From contig NC_080567.1 of the NCBI RefSeq assembly GCF_030253575.1, positions 36,175,501-36,239,500 on the forward strand: a DNA stretch of 64,000 nt. The letters are read 5' to 3'. Every line of letters begins with the position of its first letter. The stretch's first letter is position 1. Origin of the DNA: Rhododendron vialii. Its lineage: Eukaryota; Streptophyta; Magnoliopsida; Ericales; Ericaceae. The notes beneath the pieces are model-generated. The model worked only from the letters and a program-made list of their open reading frames with translations. It did not search any database and was not told the DNA's origin. Below, one piece after another: positions 52,571 to 64,000 of the stretch. The position numbers and the translations under genes were made by a program.

Positions 52571-52939
52571 TTAATATTTGTAGATAAATTTTAGTACTTG
52601 ATCTTTATTTTTTCTTTCCAATACAAAAACCTAATTTCGTACGAAATTATTATTAGTTTAACCGATGGGCAAGCCCATAAGATCTAAAGTACATCTACTT
52701 TCCAAGAATAGAATAAAAAAATGAGAGATGGGTTGTAGGCCAAGTCATACACTTTTACTAGCACTATCCTTCAGTGGGGTTTATCTAGGCGAAAGGGGCA
52801 GTATAGTCATTTCAAGTGGGAATATTTAAGTAGTATTTCAACAGCAGAGTTGAATCTTTACCGTCACATAGAATTCTTCTTTTAGGCTTTCCTCCAAGGT
52901 GAAACGTGTCCCTTAAATCTTGACCATTCTTGTTCCTTT

Positions 52940-53165
52940 TTCTATTTTTTTTTTATATTCGTGTCAAATTTACGCTCATCTCAATTAATCATGAATATCA
53001 CAAATCCGATGTTTACTAGCGGGCCCCCACTAAAAGTCGGAGCAAATGTTCCGTATGAACTGACCTCTATTCCAAAAGAGTTGAAAGCAAAGAAGAACTT
53101 TCGAACGTGTAATTTTAGAAGGGAGCAAGCTCTTAAAAATCTCACGTCATGACCACCAGACCAAT
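52940..53165 (-). mobile_element. SINE of the shared family, minus strand
   Basis: On the minus strand the head is TTGGTCTGGTGGTCATGACG (A-box-like) and ACACGTTCGAAAGTTC (B-box-like). The end is ATGATTAATTGAGATGAGCG, then TTTGACACGAATAT, then ten A. This is the same layout as the CYP40-intron SINE. No clear target duplication was found. Confidence 0.65.
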
Positions 53166-53400
53166 ATCTTTGGTGTTTTTTTACTTTTCTCTTTTTTCAA
53201 CATTACTAAAGTAAATTTTTTTTTTTTTGTCTTAGGTAAAGAAAACAGAAAGTGGTTTATAACTTCATTCAATTACTGCTGGTAAAAGATTTGAACCGTA
53301 AAGAAAGAATTTCCAGAGCTTATGATTCCAAATTGACTCATGAATCTTTTCGCAAACAGGGTTTCCCACTTTCTACCCCCGGGACCTTGTCAAGCAGGTC

Positions 53401-53521
53401 TTCGTTTGGCAGCGGTATCGAGCGAATCTAGACCGTTTAAATTTATCTCTGCAATTAATGATCCGAATTAAAAACACGTTTGAACGATCAAAATGCGTTC
53501 AGCACCGCTGCCAAGCATCCT
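53401..53521. mobile_element. Small hairpin MITE
   Basis: TTTGGCAGCGGTATCGAGCG at the left pairs with the complement of CGTTCAGCACCGCTGCCAAG at the right. Inner ATCTAGACCG / GATCGTTC segments pair loosely. Confidence 0.6.
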
Positions 53522-53774
53522 GTGCCTGGCAGCATCTCCCATTATAATAGTACCAGATTTGAGTTAACAAGATTCCCAGTTTAATTTGTCTATATCTCAA
53601 TTGCAAAAAGACAAATAAAATTAAATCATCGGGAGACAAAAAATCAAATTAAATGTCCCTTCTTTCCATTATAGTAGAAATCCCCACCTAACCTAACGGA
53701 CGGTGCAAATTCAAATGTCTCACCTACATCTCTTTCCCTTCTGATAAAAAAAAGAAAGAAGAATTATCCCCAGG

Positions 53775-53975
53775 GGCAGTGCAATTGGTGATCGGCCAAG
53801 ACGGAGGGGCATATCATTTTAAGGTCCCAGATTCGACTCTCCTATACTGCGAAAAAATCCTTGGGGCCATTCATGTGTAAAAGTCTTTGGGTTAGCAAAG
53901 GCTGGTGGGAGCCGTAGAGATTTAGTCCTGTGCTGCGTGCAAGCTGGCCCAAAAACACTCTGCGCTACCAAAAAA
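53775..53975 (+). mobile_element. SINE of the shared family, plus strand
   Basis: The head is GTGCAATTGGTGATCGGCC with a B-box-like CAGATTCGACTCTCC. The end is TTAGTCCTGTGCTGCGTGCA, then AGCTGGCCCAAAAACACTC, then an A tail. Confidence 0.6.
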
Positions 53976-55651
53976 AAATAGTAAGAGCATTTCTTTCCCC
54001 CTCTCTCTTCTTTTGAGTCATTTGCTTATCTTGTGGGACAAGAGAGTAGAGACCACGTAACAGCATCTTTGGGGCAGGAACAATTAATATGATTCAAAAT
54101 TGGATTTGGGGATCTCAGAATTAGTCAGCTTAACCAATTGAATTTATTTTGTGAGAGATGAAATTTTGGCCTTTCATTTCACTAGAGGGACAAATATGAT
54201 TTAACCAGATACTTAACGATAGTCGATTAACGTGATTCAAAGTTATACATGTACATATATTTTACTTATTGGAGCCTACGAAAGGACGGTTCACAGAATC
54301 GATCCAAATGGGATCTTGAACGCTTCCTTGTAAATCACATGAGAAGATCTCGATCTCTACTCTTGTGATGATCTTAACGTGTTGTAGGTTGTTTTTGTTT
54401 CATGAATGCCCGGGCAAATTTATAGAGATAACAACCTTGGAAAATCGGAAAAGCATGACAAATGACCACATTTAGGGGTATTTAGGGATAACTTAGGTGC
54501 AACATTACTTATAAAAAAAAAAACCTAGGTGCAACATTGTCTTAAAAGTTGTGATTTGGTGTTTGACATATCTTCTTCTTTTGACAATTTGTTCTAGGAG
54601 AGCCACACTCCTCTTTTTTATAATTGTACTTTCCTTTTAGTTTTTATTCATGTGAAGTTACATTACCTTTTAATGATCTTATTTTTGGTTACAGATAATA
54701 TTGTATTTTTACATAGCTAAAGACAAAAAGAGGAGTGTGAAAACCACTCCCCTTTGTCTCGTGATAAACATAAGGCTGAAAAAACCATTTTTAAGAGGTT
54801 TTATTTTGTTGCATTTATTGTGCTTTTCAATAACCATGTTTAGCTAACTAGGGAGTGACATGAGAACCATCTTAAACACACACAAACACACACATTTAAC
54901 CCAAACTCCCAATGTAGGAGCCCAGCAGATTACAACACGCTCAAGAGCCTTACCCGGAATCCAACTAGGATAACAGACATGTGGTAAGTGAAATTACTCT
55001 TTTACCCTTCCGTGTTTAAAAAAAAAAGTTTATAGAGTGATTAGAGATAAGTTAAACTGCAACCACCATTTCATTAATCACTTGAAGTAGTCAAAAGACT
55101 CAAAACCTGTAACTTGTTTAGGTGAGATCTCAAGTTGACAAGTTCTAATTCTCAGGGAAAACCTATGTACGGAGTATGTGGAATGAGAACATCACACGAT
55201 ACGTAAAAACGTGCCATACACACATCATAGATACAAAAAAAAGAAAAGAAAAGAAAAAGGAAATTATGAAGCTTCCAAACAAGACACTATTCTCCACGTG
55301 ATTGGAGCGTGCAGCAGGCGTGTCGAGCGGCTTGGAGTATTGTTGATAGGGGTGAGGAATCGTGTAGGAGGGTGTTTTCTTGTGAATGATATCGGTTTTT
55401 CCTTTCTATAATCGAATGTCCGGGCCAACTCGCGTGCCCATCGACTGCTTTTGGAATCCTAAAGTTAACGATCGAGTAAACTCCTTTAGTGAACTCAAGG
55501 CTTCTAATGATTGGTCAACGCGAGATTCGAACATGCGAACTCATTGAGGACGATCTCTTATTACTTTTTCGTACGAATTTGACCAAATCCCTGAGGTGTG
55601 AATCATTCTACAGCTTTGGAAAAGAGTTGGCTATTATTTTTTCGAGTCCTG
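53976..55651. other. Intergenic DNA without a supported gene
   Basis: Only short chance frames are seen. Two direct copies of CCTAGGTGCAACATT / CTTAGGTGCAACATT lie at 54491 and 54525. Confidence 0.45.
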
Positions 55652-55921
55652 GTATAGGGACCGACAGGTCCCCTACCGAAATCATACCGACAGCCACGTT
55701 GGGTCGTCTCCGGCTATCGGACGGCCGATCCGAGCATTCCAAAAATTCTATAAAAAAAAAACTAGGGGGCCCATGATGGAATCAACGGCATCTGATGTGT
55801 ATAGGGTGCTTGATCTAAACATCATATTTTTCGTATCTCAGATCAACTGTCCGATGGCCGAAGAAGTTCCAACGCGTCTGTCGGTACGATTTCGGTACAA
55901 GACCGGTCGTTCCCTGTAGCT
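55652..55921. mobile_element. MITE, family B copy 1
   Basis: The ends are TATAGGGACCGACAGGTCCC and, complemented, CTACAGGGAACGACCGGTC. The arms carry CGGACGGCCGATCCGAGC against TCAGATCAACTGTCCGATGG. A second copy follows at 56186. Confidence 0.6.
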
Positions 55922-56185
55922 TTATAGGTTTTGGTATTTTTTTCAAACAAGAGAGGGGTAGGTTTTACAGCCATAAGATTCCAATACTTTCCAACCTCTA
56001 AAATTTAAATAGAATTAAATTATTTTAAATTGGCTAGGGTTCCGATCCATTCCCATCTTGTCTTCGCATCTGCATCGTTTTTGTCGGACGTTTGCATCCA
56101 CAGAATCTATCCTTTTTTTGAACTGGCAGAATCTATCCTCCTTTCTTGCTTTTCTGACTATACCCTTCATATATTATTTGGATAG

Positions 56186-56516
56186 TGCTATCCATAACCA
56201 CGAATAGCATATCGAAACTTTATCGATGGTCGCGTCGGGTCAGCTTCGGTCACCGGATGGTTGATCCAAGCCGTCTAAAAATTTTTAAAAAAAATAAAAT
56301 GAGGGGATCTATGCGAGAATCAACGATATCCGATATGTGTGTATGGTGTTTGGATCAAGTATCCTACACATATTTGATACCGTTGATTCCCCCGAAGGCC
56401 TCTTCGTTTTTTTTAAAGAATTTTTAGACGGTTTGAATCGACCGTCCGGTGGCCGGAGCTGGCCTGGCACGGCCGTCGGTACAATTTTAGTTTGGGAACT
56501 ATCGGTCCCTATAGCT
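56186..56516. mobile_element. MITE, family B copy 2
   Basis: The right end GGGAACTATCGGTCCCTATAG matches the family B terminus. The interior repeats the arm motif (CACCGGATGGTTGATCC and GAATCGACCGTCCGGTGG) around an ATTTTTAAA segment. The left end has diverged. Confidence 0.55.
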
Positions 56517-57525
56517 TTATTGCATATATTTGATGACATTTCTTTTTTATCAGCAAAAATATTTTATATATCTTTGAAAAAAAGTTACAAAGATTTCACG
56601 GATCACGAATATATTGGTGTAGATCACCCGAGAACCAAACCCCAAAGGAAGTCGATAATTGATTAACATATTTGCTACCATTAGCTATAATTTTCACACT
56701 GTACTATTTTGTGAATACAATTTCCTTTTGCTAATAGCAACAAAAGGATCTCAACACCAAAGATACTCGCCCATTTCGAATTTCTAAAAAAATTGTTCTA
56801 TGCCTCTCTCACGTCTTTGCTCACAAAAATACCTCGTAAAACTCTACGTATAGATCATACAAACCTAATGTATGAGTTTTAACCTTTCTGCCTTCAACTG
56901 TCAAGATTCATAATATACATAGACTAAAATTGTAATTAAGACTGTCGTGCTTATACAGAGTAATCCCTCTATTTAACGATACTTTATTTACCCACTTAGA
57001 GACTTTTAGGAATTTTTTAATTTGGTCTTTTCACGAGCTTTGTAAGCTGGAAATTCAATTTGCTTCTATCTTTACGGAAGTTTCTTCAAAGTTTGTAGGT
57101 ATGGTTTAGGGGCATTTCGGTGACCTAAAAGTTTGCATACCGTGACCCTTTGCATTATTTTGATAGGAAATGAATGGTTTATAATTTAGGGACACGTGTA
57201 AAAGTGAAAAACCAAACAACGAATTTTAACCGGCTGTGTGATGTGTATATAATTTGACCGATACAAATTTTAATTTAACAACGAACATACGATGTCATAT
57301 ACAGTGCGTGTATTTGACTACGATACTCATACCCGATCAAACAAATCGGCTTTTACAGTATATGCTTTTTTCGTCATTTGTCAAGGGGTACAAGATTCCT
57401 CTTTCATCGTTTTGATTAATGATGGTATGGAATTTCAAACACATGTCCGGCGTTGGCCATTTCGTGGAAACTGGAAAGTTGATGGTCAATTCATGAAAGG
57501 TGAGCGGAAAGGAATGCAAGTGGAA

Positions 57526-57531
<6 letters not shown>

Positions 57532-57561
<30 letters not shown>
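57532..57561. repeat. GA microsatellite
   Basis: About 15 GA units are read directly. Confidence 0.9.
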
Positions 57562-57566
<5 letters not shown>

Positions 57567-57730
57567 ATATAAAACACAAGAGAAAAGCATCTAATCTCTC
57601 GTATGAAGATATTCTCTCAAGAGAATCCAATAAATTATTTTGGGAATCCAAGAGATGGTTATGGCTACAACTACCGTCCTCCAACTTTGAAAGATACTAC
57701 TGGTAAACAAATTAACAAAAAAAAAGAAGA

Positions 57731-57869
57731 GGAAATGATAATGCCAAAAACGTTTTTGTTGGTGTCAAAACTCTAGTGCACAAAAGGATTGTACCGTTTG
57801 CAATGTACAAGACTTTTATGCACTGGAGTTTTTGACACCAACGAAAACAGTTTTAGCATTATCATTTCC
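57731..57869. mobile_element. Near-perfect foldback element, 139 bp
   Basis: GGAAATGATAATGCCAAAAA at the left is mirrored by the complement of TTTTAGCATTATCATTTCC at the right. The pairing continues through TTGGTGTCAAAACTC(T/C)AGTGCA almost to a loop near 57795. Each arm is over 60 nt, so a transcript would form a long hairpin. Confidence 0.8.
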
Positions 57870-58669
57870 CAAAAATAATAAAAAAATAAATAAGGTTGAC
57901 TCTTTATTTTAAGAGAATGTTAAAAAGATTTAGTAATAGCATGAAAAAATTGCATATCATGAGAATATACTTCTCAGCTCAAGCATATATTCCATCAAGA
58001 AGACTGAATACGATACAGTTCAAAGTTATTACATATGCAATTCAAAGTTAATAGGGGGTGTTCCATTAACTAAAATAAGTAATTATTTTTTTAATTAAAT
58101 GTGATGTATCGTGAAAGAATGACCTGTCTCGTAAATCAAAAAATAAATACTTAAAAAATAAAAACTTTAGCGAAACATGGGCTAAATATAACAAGAAGCC
58201 TAATCACAAGTTCATCCTATCCTAAAAAAACAAGATAAGCTTTGTGAGATTAATAAATAATACTACACTTAATTTATAGAAGTGAGCGTTCACTTTGAAA
58301 AATTGCAAAAATAATTCGATAATTAATTAGCAGCCTAGTTTCAAGCCCATAAACACGCATGCACATACGTTCATCATCGACCGATACAGTTCTTTGAATT
58401 GAATTAATTATGATTAAAAAAAAGATTTGGATGGGTTAAAAAAATGGGATGAATAATACTACTAGATTCTATTTGTTGATCCTATGCCGAACTGATTACT
58501 TTATTTTATAAGGTTGGGCTGAAATGTCCTCAAAAGATTCATTGAATTAGTCATAAACAAGCATTAATTAAAAAGTTAAAACAACTAATGTGGATCCAAA
58601 GAAACCAAGAAAAGATACCAACCTTTGATGCGTTTTTCGAGGAGGACACAAAACAAACAATCCTTATCA

Positions 58670-58872
58670 GTAACTCGAAGGGGTTGGCTAAGTGGGTACG
58701 AGAAAGCTTAAAAAATTTGTTCTTTAAGAGGTCGCAAGTTCAAATTTTGTGAAGGCCGAAAATTTCAAACCTTGGGGCCATTGGAGGTTCGTCCGGTCGT
58801 CAACTTCAGAATTCCGAAATTAATCAAGGTATATAAAAGCTAACCCGGACATCGGGTTGTTAGGGAAAAAAA
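58670..58872 (+). mobile_element. tRNA-derived SINE with an exact 11-bp TSD
   Basis: The head contains GGGGTTGGCTAAGTGGG (A-box-like) and GCAAGTTCAAATTTTG (B-box-like). The end is AACCCGGACATCGGGTTGTT plus an A tail. AATCCTTATCA occurs immediately before (58659-58669) and after (58873-58883). Confidence 0.85.
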
Positions 58873-59444
58873 AATCCTTATCACTTATCAGTCCAACGCA
58901 TCTTTCACGTGATGACAAGTTCAATGTTCATGGCGTTGGAGTGACCTTTTCAAGAGGGTATCTGTTTGTTCCTATTATATATTCTCTCTCATCTTCTTCT
59001 TCTCCCCTCTTGTTTGAGATGGAATCTTGCAGAGAAACAATGGAATAAAAGTGAGGCCAAAATTGTACGTCTGACTGGCGGTGGTTGAAGCATTCCTTTC
59101 TCGATCGATTTTAGGTTCGTGTTTAAGTCACCTAGCCCAAAAAAAAAAAAAAAAAACGTTCACGTTTTAGTATCGTGACAACTCTGAGATTGGACCAGTA
59201 CTGCTAGCTACCTGACAGCTAGAGACTTCCAGAAGTACTGGTATTTAGCTTAGGATTCGTCTTCCACAGACGTGCTATCAGTTCTCGTTGGTTGGTCCAT
59301 ACGATGCTTTATCGCAATTTCAAATGGACTGTTTTTTTTTTTGGGGTAAATTTCAAATGGACTGTTTGCAAGTGAACTATGGTTTTGATCTTCCGAGTTA
59401 CTCGATCATTAGGCTAAATACTGAGTTATATATAAAACATGTAA

Positions 59445-60411
59445 ATTTAAGGGTCATCATTTAGCCCGAAGCCTATGACCCGCACAAAACCCGCCCGGCC
59501 CATCGGGCTTTTACGCGGCCCGAGCTCGTAAAACGAGCGGGTTGGCCCGGCCCATAGTTTGTAATGGGCGGGCTTGGACCTATGAATTTTTACTCGGCCC
59601 GGCCCGTGGTGCCTAGGGCTGGAAACGAGCCTAGCCGAGCCGAGCTTTACAATGTTCAAGCTTGTTTACTAAGTTTTTAACGAACACGAGCTCGAGCTCG
59701 AGCTCAGTGAAAACTTAATGAGTCGAGCTCGAGCTGAGTGGGCCTTGGCTTGACTCGAGCTCGAGCTTGTTCACGAGCCTCAACGGACCAACGAAAAATG
59801 TATATATATCCTCGCATAGGCATAATACAACCAAAAATATTTTGATTGTGAAGGTATATATCTTTCATTTTTCTATGTAGCTGGGGTGTATTGGTATGTG
59901 TGTGCTCTCGCCTCCCTTGGTTGATTGGAAAGTGAAAACGGAAAGAACAAATTATGAAATTACAATAAAAATCCTAAACTTAAGTATATATACCCCTGCT
60001 CGCGAGCCGACACGAACCGAGCTTATCCTAGCTCGAGCTCGGTAAACGAGCTGAAAAAATCGGCTCGAGCTCGTTCGTTTAACTTTCGAGCCGAACTTGA
60101 ACGAGCCACTACCGCGAGCGGCTCGGTTCGTTTGCAGCCCTAGTGGTACCCGTCCAAATAGCCCGCCCATTAGCCTAAAATCCTACAGAATTCTTTCTTT
60201 TTTCCCTTAATTTATTTTCGGCCCAAGGAAATTTAAGCCCACCCGGCTTTTGGCCCGCCGGCCCATCAATTGGGTAGCCCGTGGGTTGGGCTTGGGCTTC
60301 AATTTACGGTAGGTAGCCCGGCCCGGAAAAAAGAAAAAGTCCGATCGGCCCGGCCCGTGGGCGGGCTTGGACAGTGACTTGACGGCCCGGCCCGGCCCAA
60401 TGACGACCCTT
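59445..60411. mobile_element. hAT-like MITE (GGGCCGGGCC type) split by a second hAT element
   Basis: The termini are AAGGGTCATCATTTAGCCC (from 59449) and, complemented, AAGGGTCGTCATTGGGCC. The 8-bp duplication ACATGTAA lies at 59437-59444 and 60412-60419; four extra bases (ATTT) sit between the left duplication and the TIR. The two halves are rich in GGCCCGGCCC. 59614-60142 is a separate insertion. Confidence 0.8.
59614..60142. mobile_element. Nested hAT MITE (TAGGGCTG ends), 529 bp
   Basis: The ends are TAGGGCTGGAAACGAGCC and, complemented, TAGGGCTGCAAACGAACC. Flanking 8-mers GTGGTGCC (59606-59613) and GTGGTACC (60143-60150) differ at one base. Subterminal GAGCTCGAGCTCG repeats occur near both ends. 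It lies wholly inside the element 59445-60411. Confidence 0.85.
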
Positions 60412-60419
60412 ACATGTAA

Positions 60420-62109
60420 TGTTAAGTCTCATGAGGTGCACTTTAGTAAATACTCCATTGCAACTCAGCAGGGCAAATGATTAAGTCCTTGCAAACCTTA
60501 ATTTCTCCCTCCTCCTTCCATCACATGTCACAACGGACTTGCTCTTGCAGTAGATTTTAGTCGTGGCTTCTTTTATGGTACCTTTGAAGGATAATTTATT
60601 TATTTATTTATTTAACGGGAACCGTTCGAATATTTAGTTTAGCTAGCCATTCTTATCATCAACCCCGTCGTACTATGAGAAGGTTAGCTAGGTTCCTAGG
60701 CTCTTTGCACAAGCCCCAAAATCACCAATATCACAAGTCGAAGCTGGAATTGCTAGTCGATTTATTCGATATACGTGAAAACTTGTCTCAGGTATAGCCA
60801 AGTTAGAACCCACCCAAAAATCAGATACACGTGACGAGACACCCGCACATTAGGTGAAATATAAGGTAAATGTTTGAAGGCCATTTCGGTCAATGTCTGT
60901 ATGGGTGTCTTTGTCAACTTTTGTATAGGAGTTGTTGGGTGGCATTATTGTTGGTGTGCCTTTGCTTCTGCCAAGGATTCCACTCACTGGGCCACTCTCT
61001 CCTATTATTTACATTGTGGCCATGATTGTTTCTTTTCTTTTCTTCACTTTCCTTTCCTTTCACATCCCCCCCTCCCTACTTATCAAATCTAAATTCACGT
61101 TTGAGGGCAAGCCTGCCTTAATAGTGCGCTTTAGATTTGCTAGATAGCATCTCATGCAAGATATTGATCAAGTGCATAAGTGTACCCAAGATAGCTACTA
61201 CGATTCCACATTTGAAGATCCTCTTATCCTAAAAGATAGTCCTTTTTTGATGGTTTGAGATTTTGAACACATGGACACCCATACAAAAATAAGAACTCTT
61301 TGAACAATTAGGACCGCTAGCGACTATGAACGATTCAAAATTTCGAACCCATAAACTATCATAAGAAAATGACGAATCTTGACTACTAGGACAACCAAGT
61401 TGATTCTATTCACCCTCGATCAAACACCAAATTTTCACAGTTATAGAAAAAGAGAGATAATTGAATTGTGATGTAAATACCCTACCTTAAAAGGAGTAAT
61501 TTTTTTGGTTAGTAGGCACAATCCAAGTTGTCATCTCGCCTATCATGTTAAATTTCATCTCGACAATGTACGACTCGAATCTACAGAATTCCAGATGAAA
61601 TTTGAACCAACGGTTGTCTAGATCTCGGGATCGCACATCACACCAGGGCACCAGCCACCCACACATTCCGATTGATAAGTCCAACAAGATTCCATATTTG
61701 ACCAGGGGCCCACAATCATGTGGTGAAGTGCGGTTAACGTGGCAGCTGTCTGCCGCGCGCGGCCCAAATAAAGAAAAACGGTGGGAATCGGTTCGCCGCA
61801 TACGAACGGCGGTGCTTTTTTCTCTGGTTTTCCTTTCCTCCGAATATTTGTGGGGTCCTATTTTCCCATCAACACGAGATTCTCTTTTCCCCTGTGATTT
61901 GATTAGAGATGTCTCCATTCTTTTGTCCACTTCTCTCTACCCTCCACTCATCATCAATGCCCAACCCTCTTTTTTCTCCCCCTGAACAAATTTTCCCATC
62001 TTTTCCCATCACGTTTCCACCCCATCTCTCCCACGAGAAAGTAGATGGATAAGGCATGTCATTCAACATTTGCCTTTTCCAGTTTCTACCACTCTCCCAC
62101 ACCAATTTG
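60420..62109. other. Intergenic DNA without a supported gene
   Basis: The open frames at 61487-61985 overlap on both strands and match no family. 61740-61820 is locally GC-rich (GCCGCGCGCGGCCC), but no exon or promoter can be assigned. Confidence 0.45.
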
Positions 62110-62262
62110 GGGATGAAGCTGTGCAGTAATGTGCGCACGTCTAAGTTGTCGGATCGTACATTCGACCGCTCGGATCTCATCTCGGCAATAAACGACTCTT
62201 GATCGTTATTCGTCGAGATGAGATCTGACAACTCGAAAGTGCAAGATGCTATGCACCTCATT
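62110..62262. mobile_element. Hairpin MITE-like repeat
   Basis: TCGGATCTCATCTCGGCAAT pairs imperfectly with the complement of CGTCGAGATGAGATCTGAC, and GTGCGCACGTCTAAGTTGTC with the complement of GACAACTCGAAAGTGC. It resembles the interior of the 48047 MITE (GGCAATAAACG). Confidence 0.5.
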
Positions 62263-64000
62263 GCACATCACCAACCCGAATTCCCTCTCACACCCCCAAT
62301 CATCATTCTCCCTTGCATCATCAATATGCCAATTACACCCCCCACAATTTGTGAAAGAAACGTAAAGAGATATATATCACAAGCTATGATCTTATGCACC
62401 ATATTGTTAGGGGTCCACTTTGAGGTCCCAGACAAATGATTGGAATCGTTCTATTCGTCTAAAATGGGTTTTTAAGAAGTTGGAGAAAATCAAATCAATC
62501 GATTATCAGTAAGGGTTTAATTGAGTTTCTTCCCTAAATTCGCAAGGGCAAATATTGAATGCAGCGATCAAGTTCTTATTGATATCCAAATGAGCTAATT
62601 TTTTTAGTAGGGACTCCCAAAATAATATTTTGAAAAATTGAACGGCTCCGATAATAGTGTGCAACCTTGAAATGATTTCTACTCCATTTGCACACCAAAT
62701 GGTGTACAGATAAAAAAAAACAAAAACACTCTTAAAAACATCCTCTTAAGTCAAGTCATCATAGGATTCTAAGATCAATCAAACTGTGGACAAGCAGGCC
62801 GATGAAATTATGCTTCATTTATCGACTCAACATATCTCAATTCTTAATCTCATATTTTTCACTTCAAATTCCGCAGGATAAGAGTGATACTACATGGTAG
62901 AATCACCACAAAAGAAAAATTGCACATTCACTAATGACCACAGCTGTACTCCATGATGTAGTGCCCAAACCGAGCAGTCCAAAAGTGTTTATAATAGTCC
63001 AAATTTGCTAGAAGTATCGATACTTTTTGAAATTTGGACCATTGATTGTAGGATCGTGCACCCATGTAGTGCACCCTGCAGGGTACCCGTTTCCCTAAGC
63101 AAGCCATTGAATCACTGGGGGTTAGGTTATGTGTTAACTGATGCCATGGGGAAGGGTATCAAACTTGCATAAGACTCACGTTGTCATCATAAACGCTGCA
63201 GAGAGATCTAGAAAAGGCTACATCAATGGGTTGCCCCAAAAAATTTAAAGACCACCGTCCATTAATAACTAGGGTGAGTTTGTTGGGGACACATGCAGCT
63301 GTCTCCACAAGGTTGTTTTGAATATTTTACAGAGATTCTTTTTGTCCACGGCCGTTGATTCCTTGACATCATCCATGATTCACCATTACACTGACATCAA
63401 ACCCTCCCCTTGAATGCATGCCATTGGAATAATTATATCAGTGTCTTGCATTGACTCAAATCTATATCATCATTCAGATTTGGCCTAGATTTAGAGGAAG
63501 GCTTGAAACAGAAGAAAGTTGTTGTGTGGAGGAATCCTTTAGATGGAATTAGCAGAAACTGGGTTAGTCTTCTCCTTTTAATAAGCTCCCCAAGACCCAA
63601 GTCGTATGAATGCAGGATCTGATGCCAAGTGAAAAAGGAAGAGATAACAAGAATAAGAACCGGAAAATACGAAAAATGTTTTCCTTTAGGTTTAAGTTTT
63701 AGCTAGATTAAGCTCGTGGTCATAAAGTTTTGGCATCTAGAATATAGACCTAGCCATGATACTGGGTTTAATTAGAGTTGGAAGTGGATTATTCTACTTG
63801 CATATAATGGCAAAGAGGAATATGGGACACAACATGCTTAATTATATGGAAAACAATTTGAATCTCCCAGTTGAGGATAGGACCAAAACCAACTGTCCGT
63901 AGTAACCACTAACCAACACAAGAGAATCCCTTCTTATTATATAAAGTAAAAGAATGCTAGGAGGAAACTAGGTAACTTTTCAAATCCTATTTCCTATTAC
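62263..64000. other. Intergenic DNA to the window end
   Basis: No gene is supported. A small TIR pair (GATGTAGTGC at 62956 and the complement of GTGCACCCATGTAGTGCACC near 63060) hints at another decayed MITE. Confidence 0.4.

Noticed and set aside
61487-61985. Overlapping 147-aa and 127-aa frames on opposite strands
   Set aside because: Neither has a recognisable motif, splice context or biased composition. They are likely chance in a locally GC-richer patch.

Overview
The window is nuclear DNA of a flowering plant, most likely a eudicot. The evidence is spliced genes with GT-AG introns, plant-only families (CDPK-related kinase, class III peroxidase, GARP/HHO regulator), a Sirevirus-type Ty1/copia element, tRNA-derived SINEs, Stowaway and hAT elements, and AT-rich intergenic DNA full of GA/CT and TA microsatellites. 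The species cannot be fixed from the sequence alone. There is nothing prokaryotic in it.

Six host protein genes are supported and all lie on the minus strand: (1) the first coding exon of a CDPK-related kinase (976-1554; the rest lies off the left edge); (2) SCNM1, a minor-spliceosome zinc-finger protein (13720-17466, 3 exons, 224 aa); (3) cyclophilin-40/SQUINT (19096-24941, 8 exons, 361 aa, with one apparent GC-AG intron); (4) a class III secretory peroxidase (35615-37506, 4 exons, 334 aa); (5) a LARP6-type La-related RNA-binding protein with a PAM2 motif (40519-43882, 10 exons, 408 aa); (6) an HHO/NIGT1-type GARP transcription factor (48813-51453, 5 exons, 397 aa). A minus-strand tRNA-Ile(AAU) gene lies at 39576-39649. 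Exon borders were set by hand from splice sites and family conservation. Every coding sum closes in frame.

Between and inside these genes the DNA is mostly transposon. The largest item is an 8.3 kb Sirevirus-like copia element (26288-34546) with exact ATTTT target-site duplications (TSDs). Its two LTRs look identical except for two extra 14-bp units in the 3' LTR, so the insertion is recent. It has intact gag and almost intact pol. It also has an unusual third region with its own TATA box, a CT-rich leader and a 90-aa, two-membrane-span ORF. A solo LTR with a perfect ATAAC TSD sits in SCNM1 intron 1. A hAT derivative is nested in a Stowaway MITE (10716-11550), another hAT pair is nested at 59445-60411, and a hAT MITE with a perfect 8-bp TSD sits in LARP6 intron 9. 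A SINE family is present in at least six copies, one in a CYP40 intron. Several hairpin MITE families occur two or three times each.

Functionally the genes are a normal mixed neighbourhood, not a pathway: RNA splicing (SCNM1), HSP90/AGO1 chaperoning (CYP40), cell-wall or H2O2 chemistry (peroxidase), translation control (LARP6), nitrate/phosphate signalling (HHO) and protein phosphorylation (CRK). From about 51.5 kb to the right edge no host gene could be supported. That third is repeats and plain intergenic DNA.
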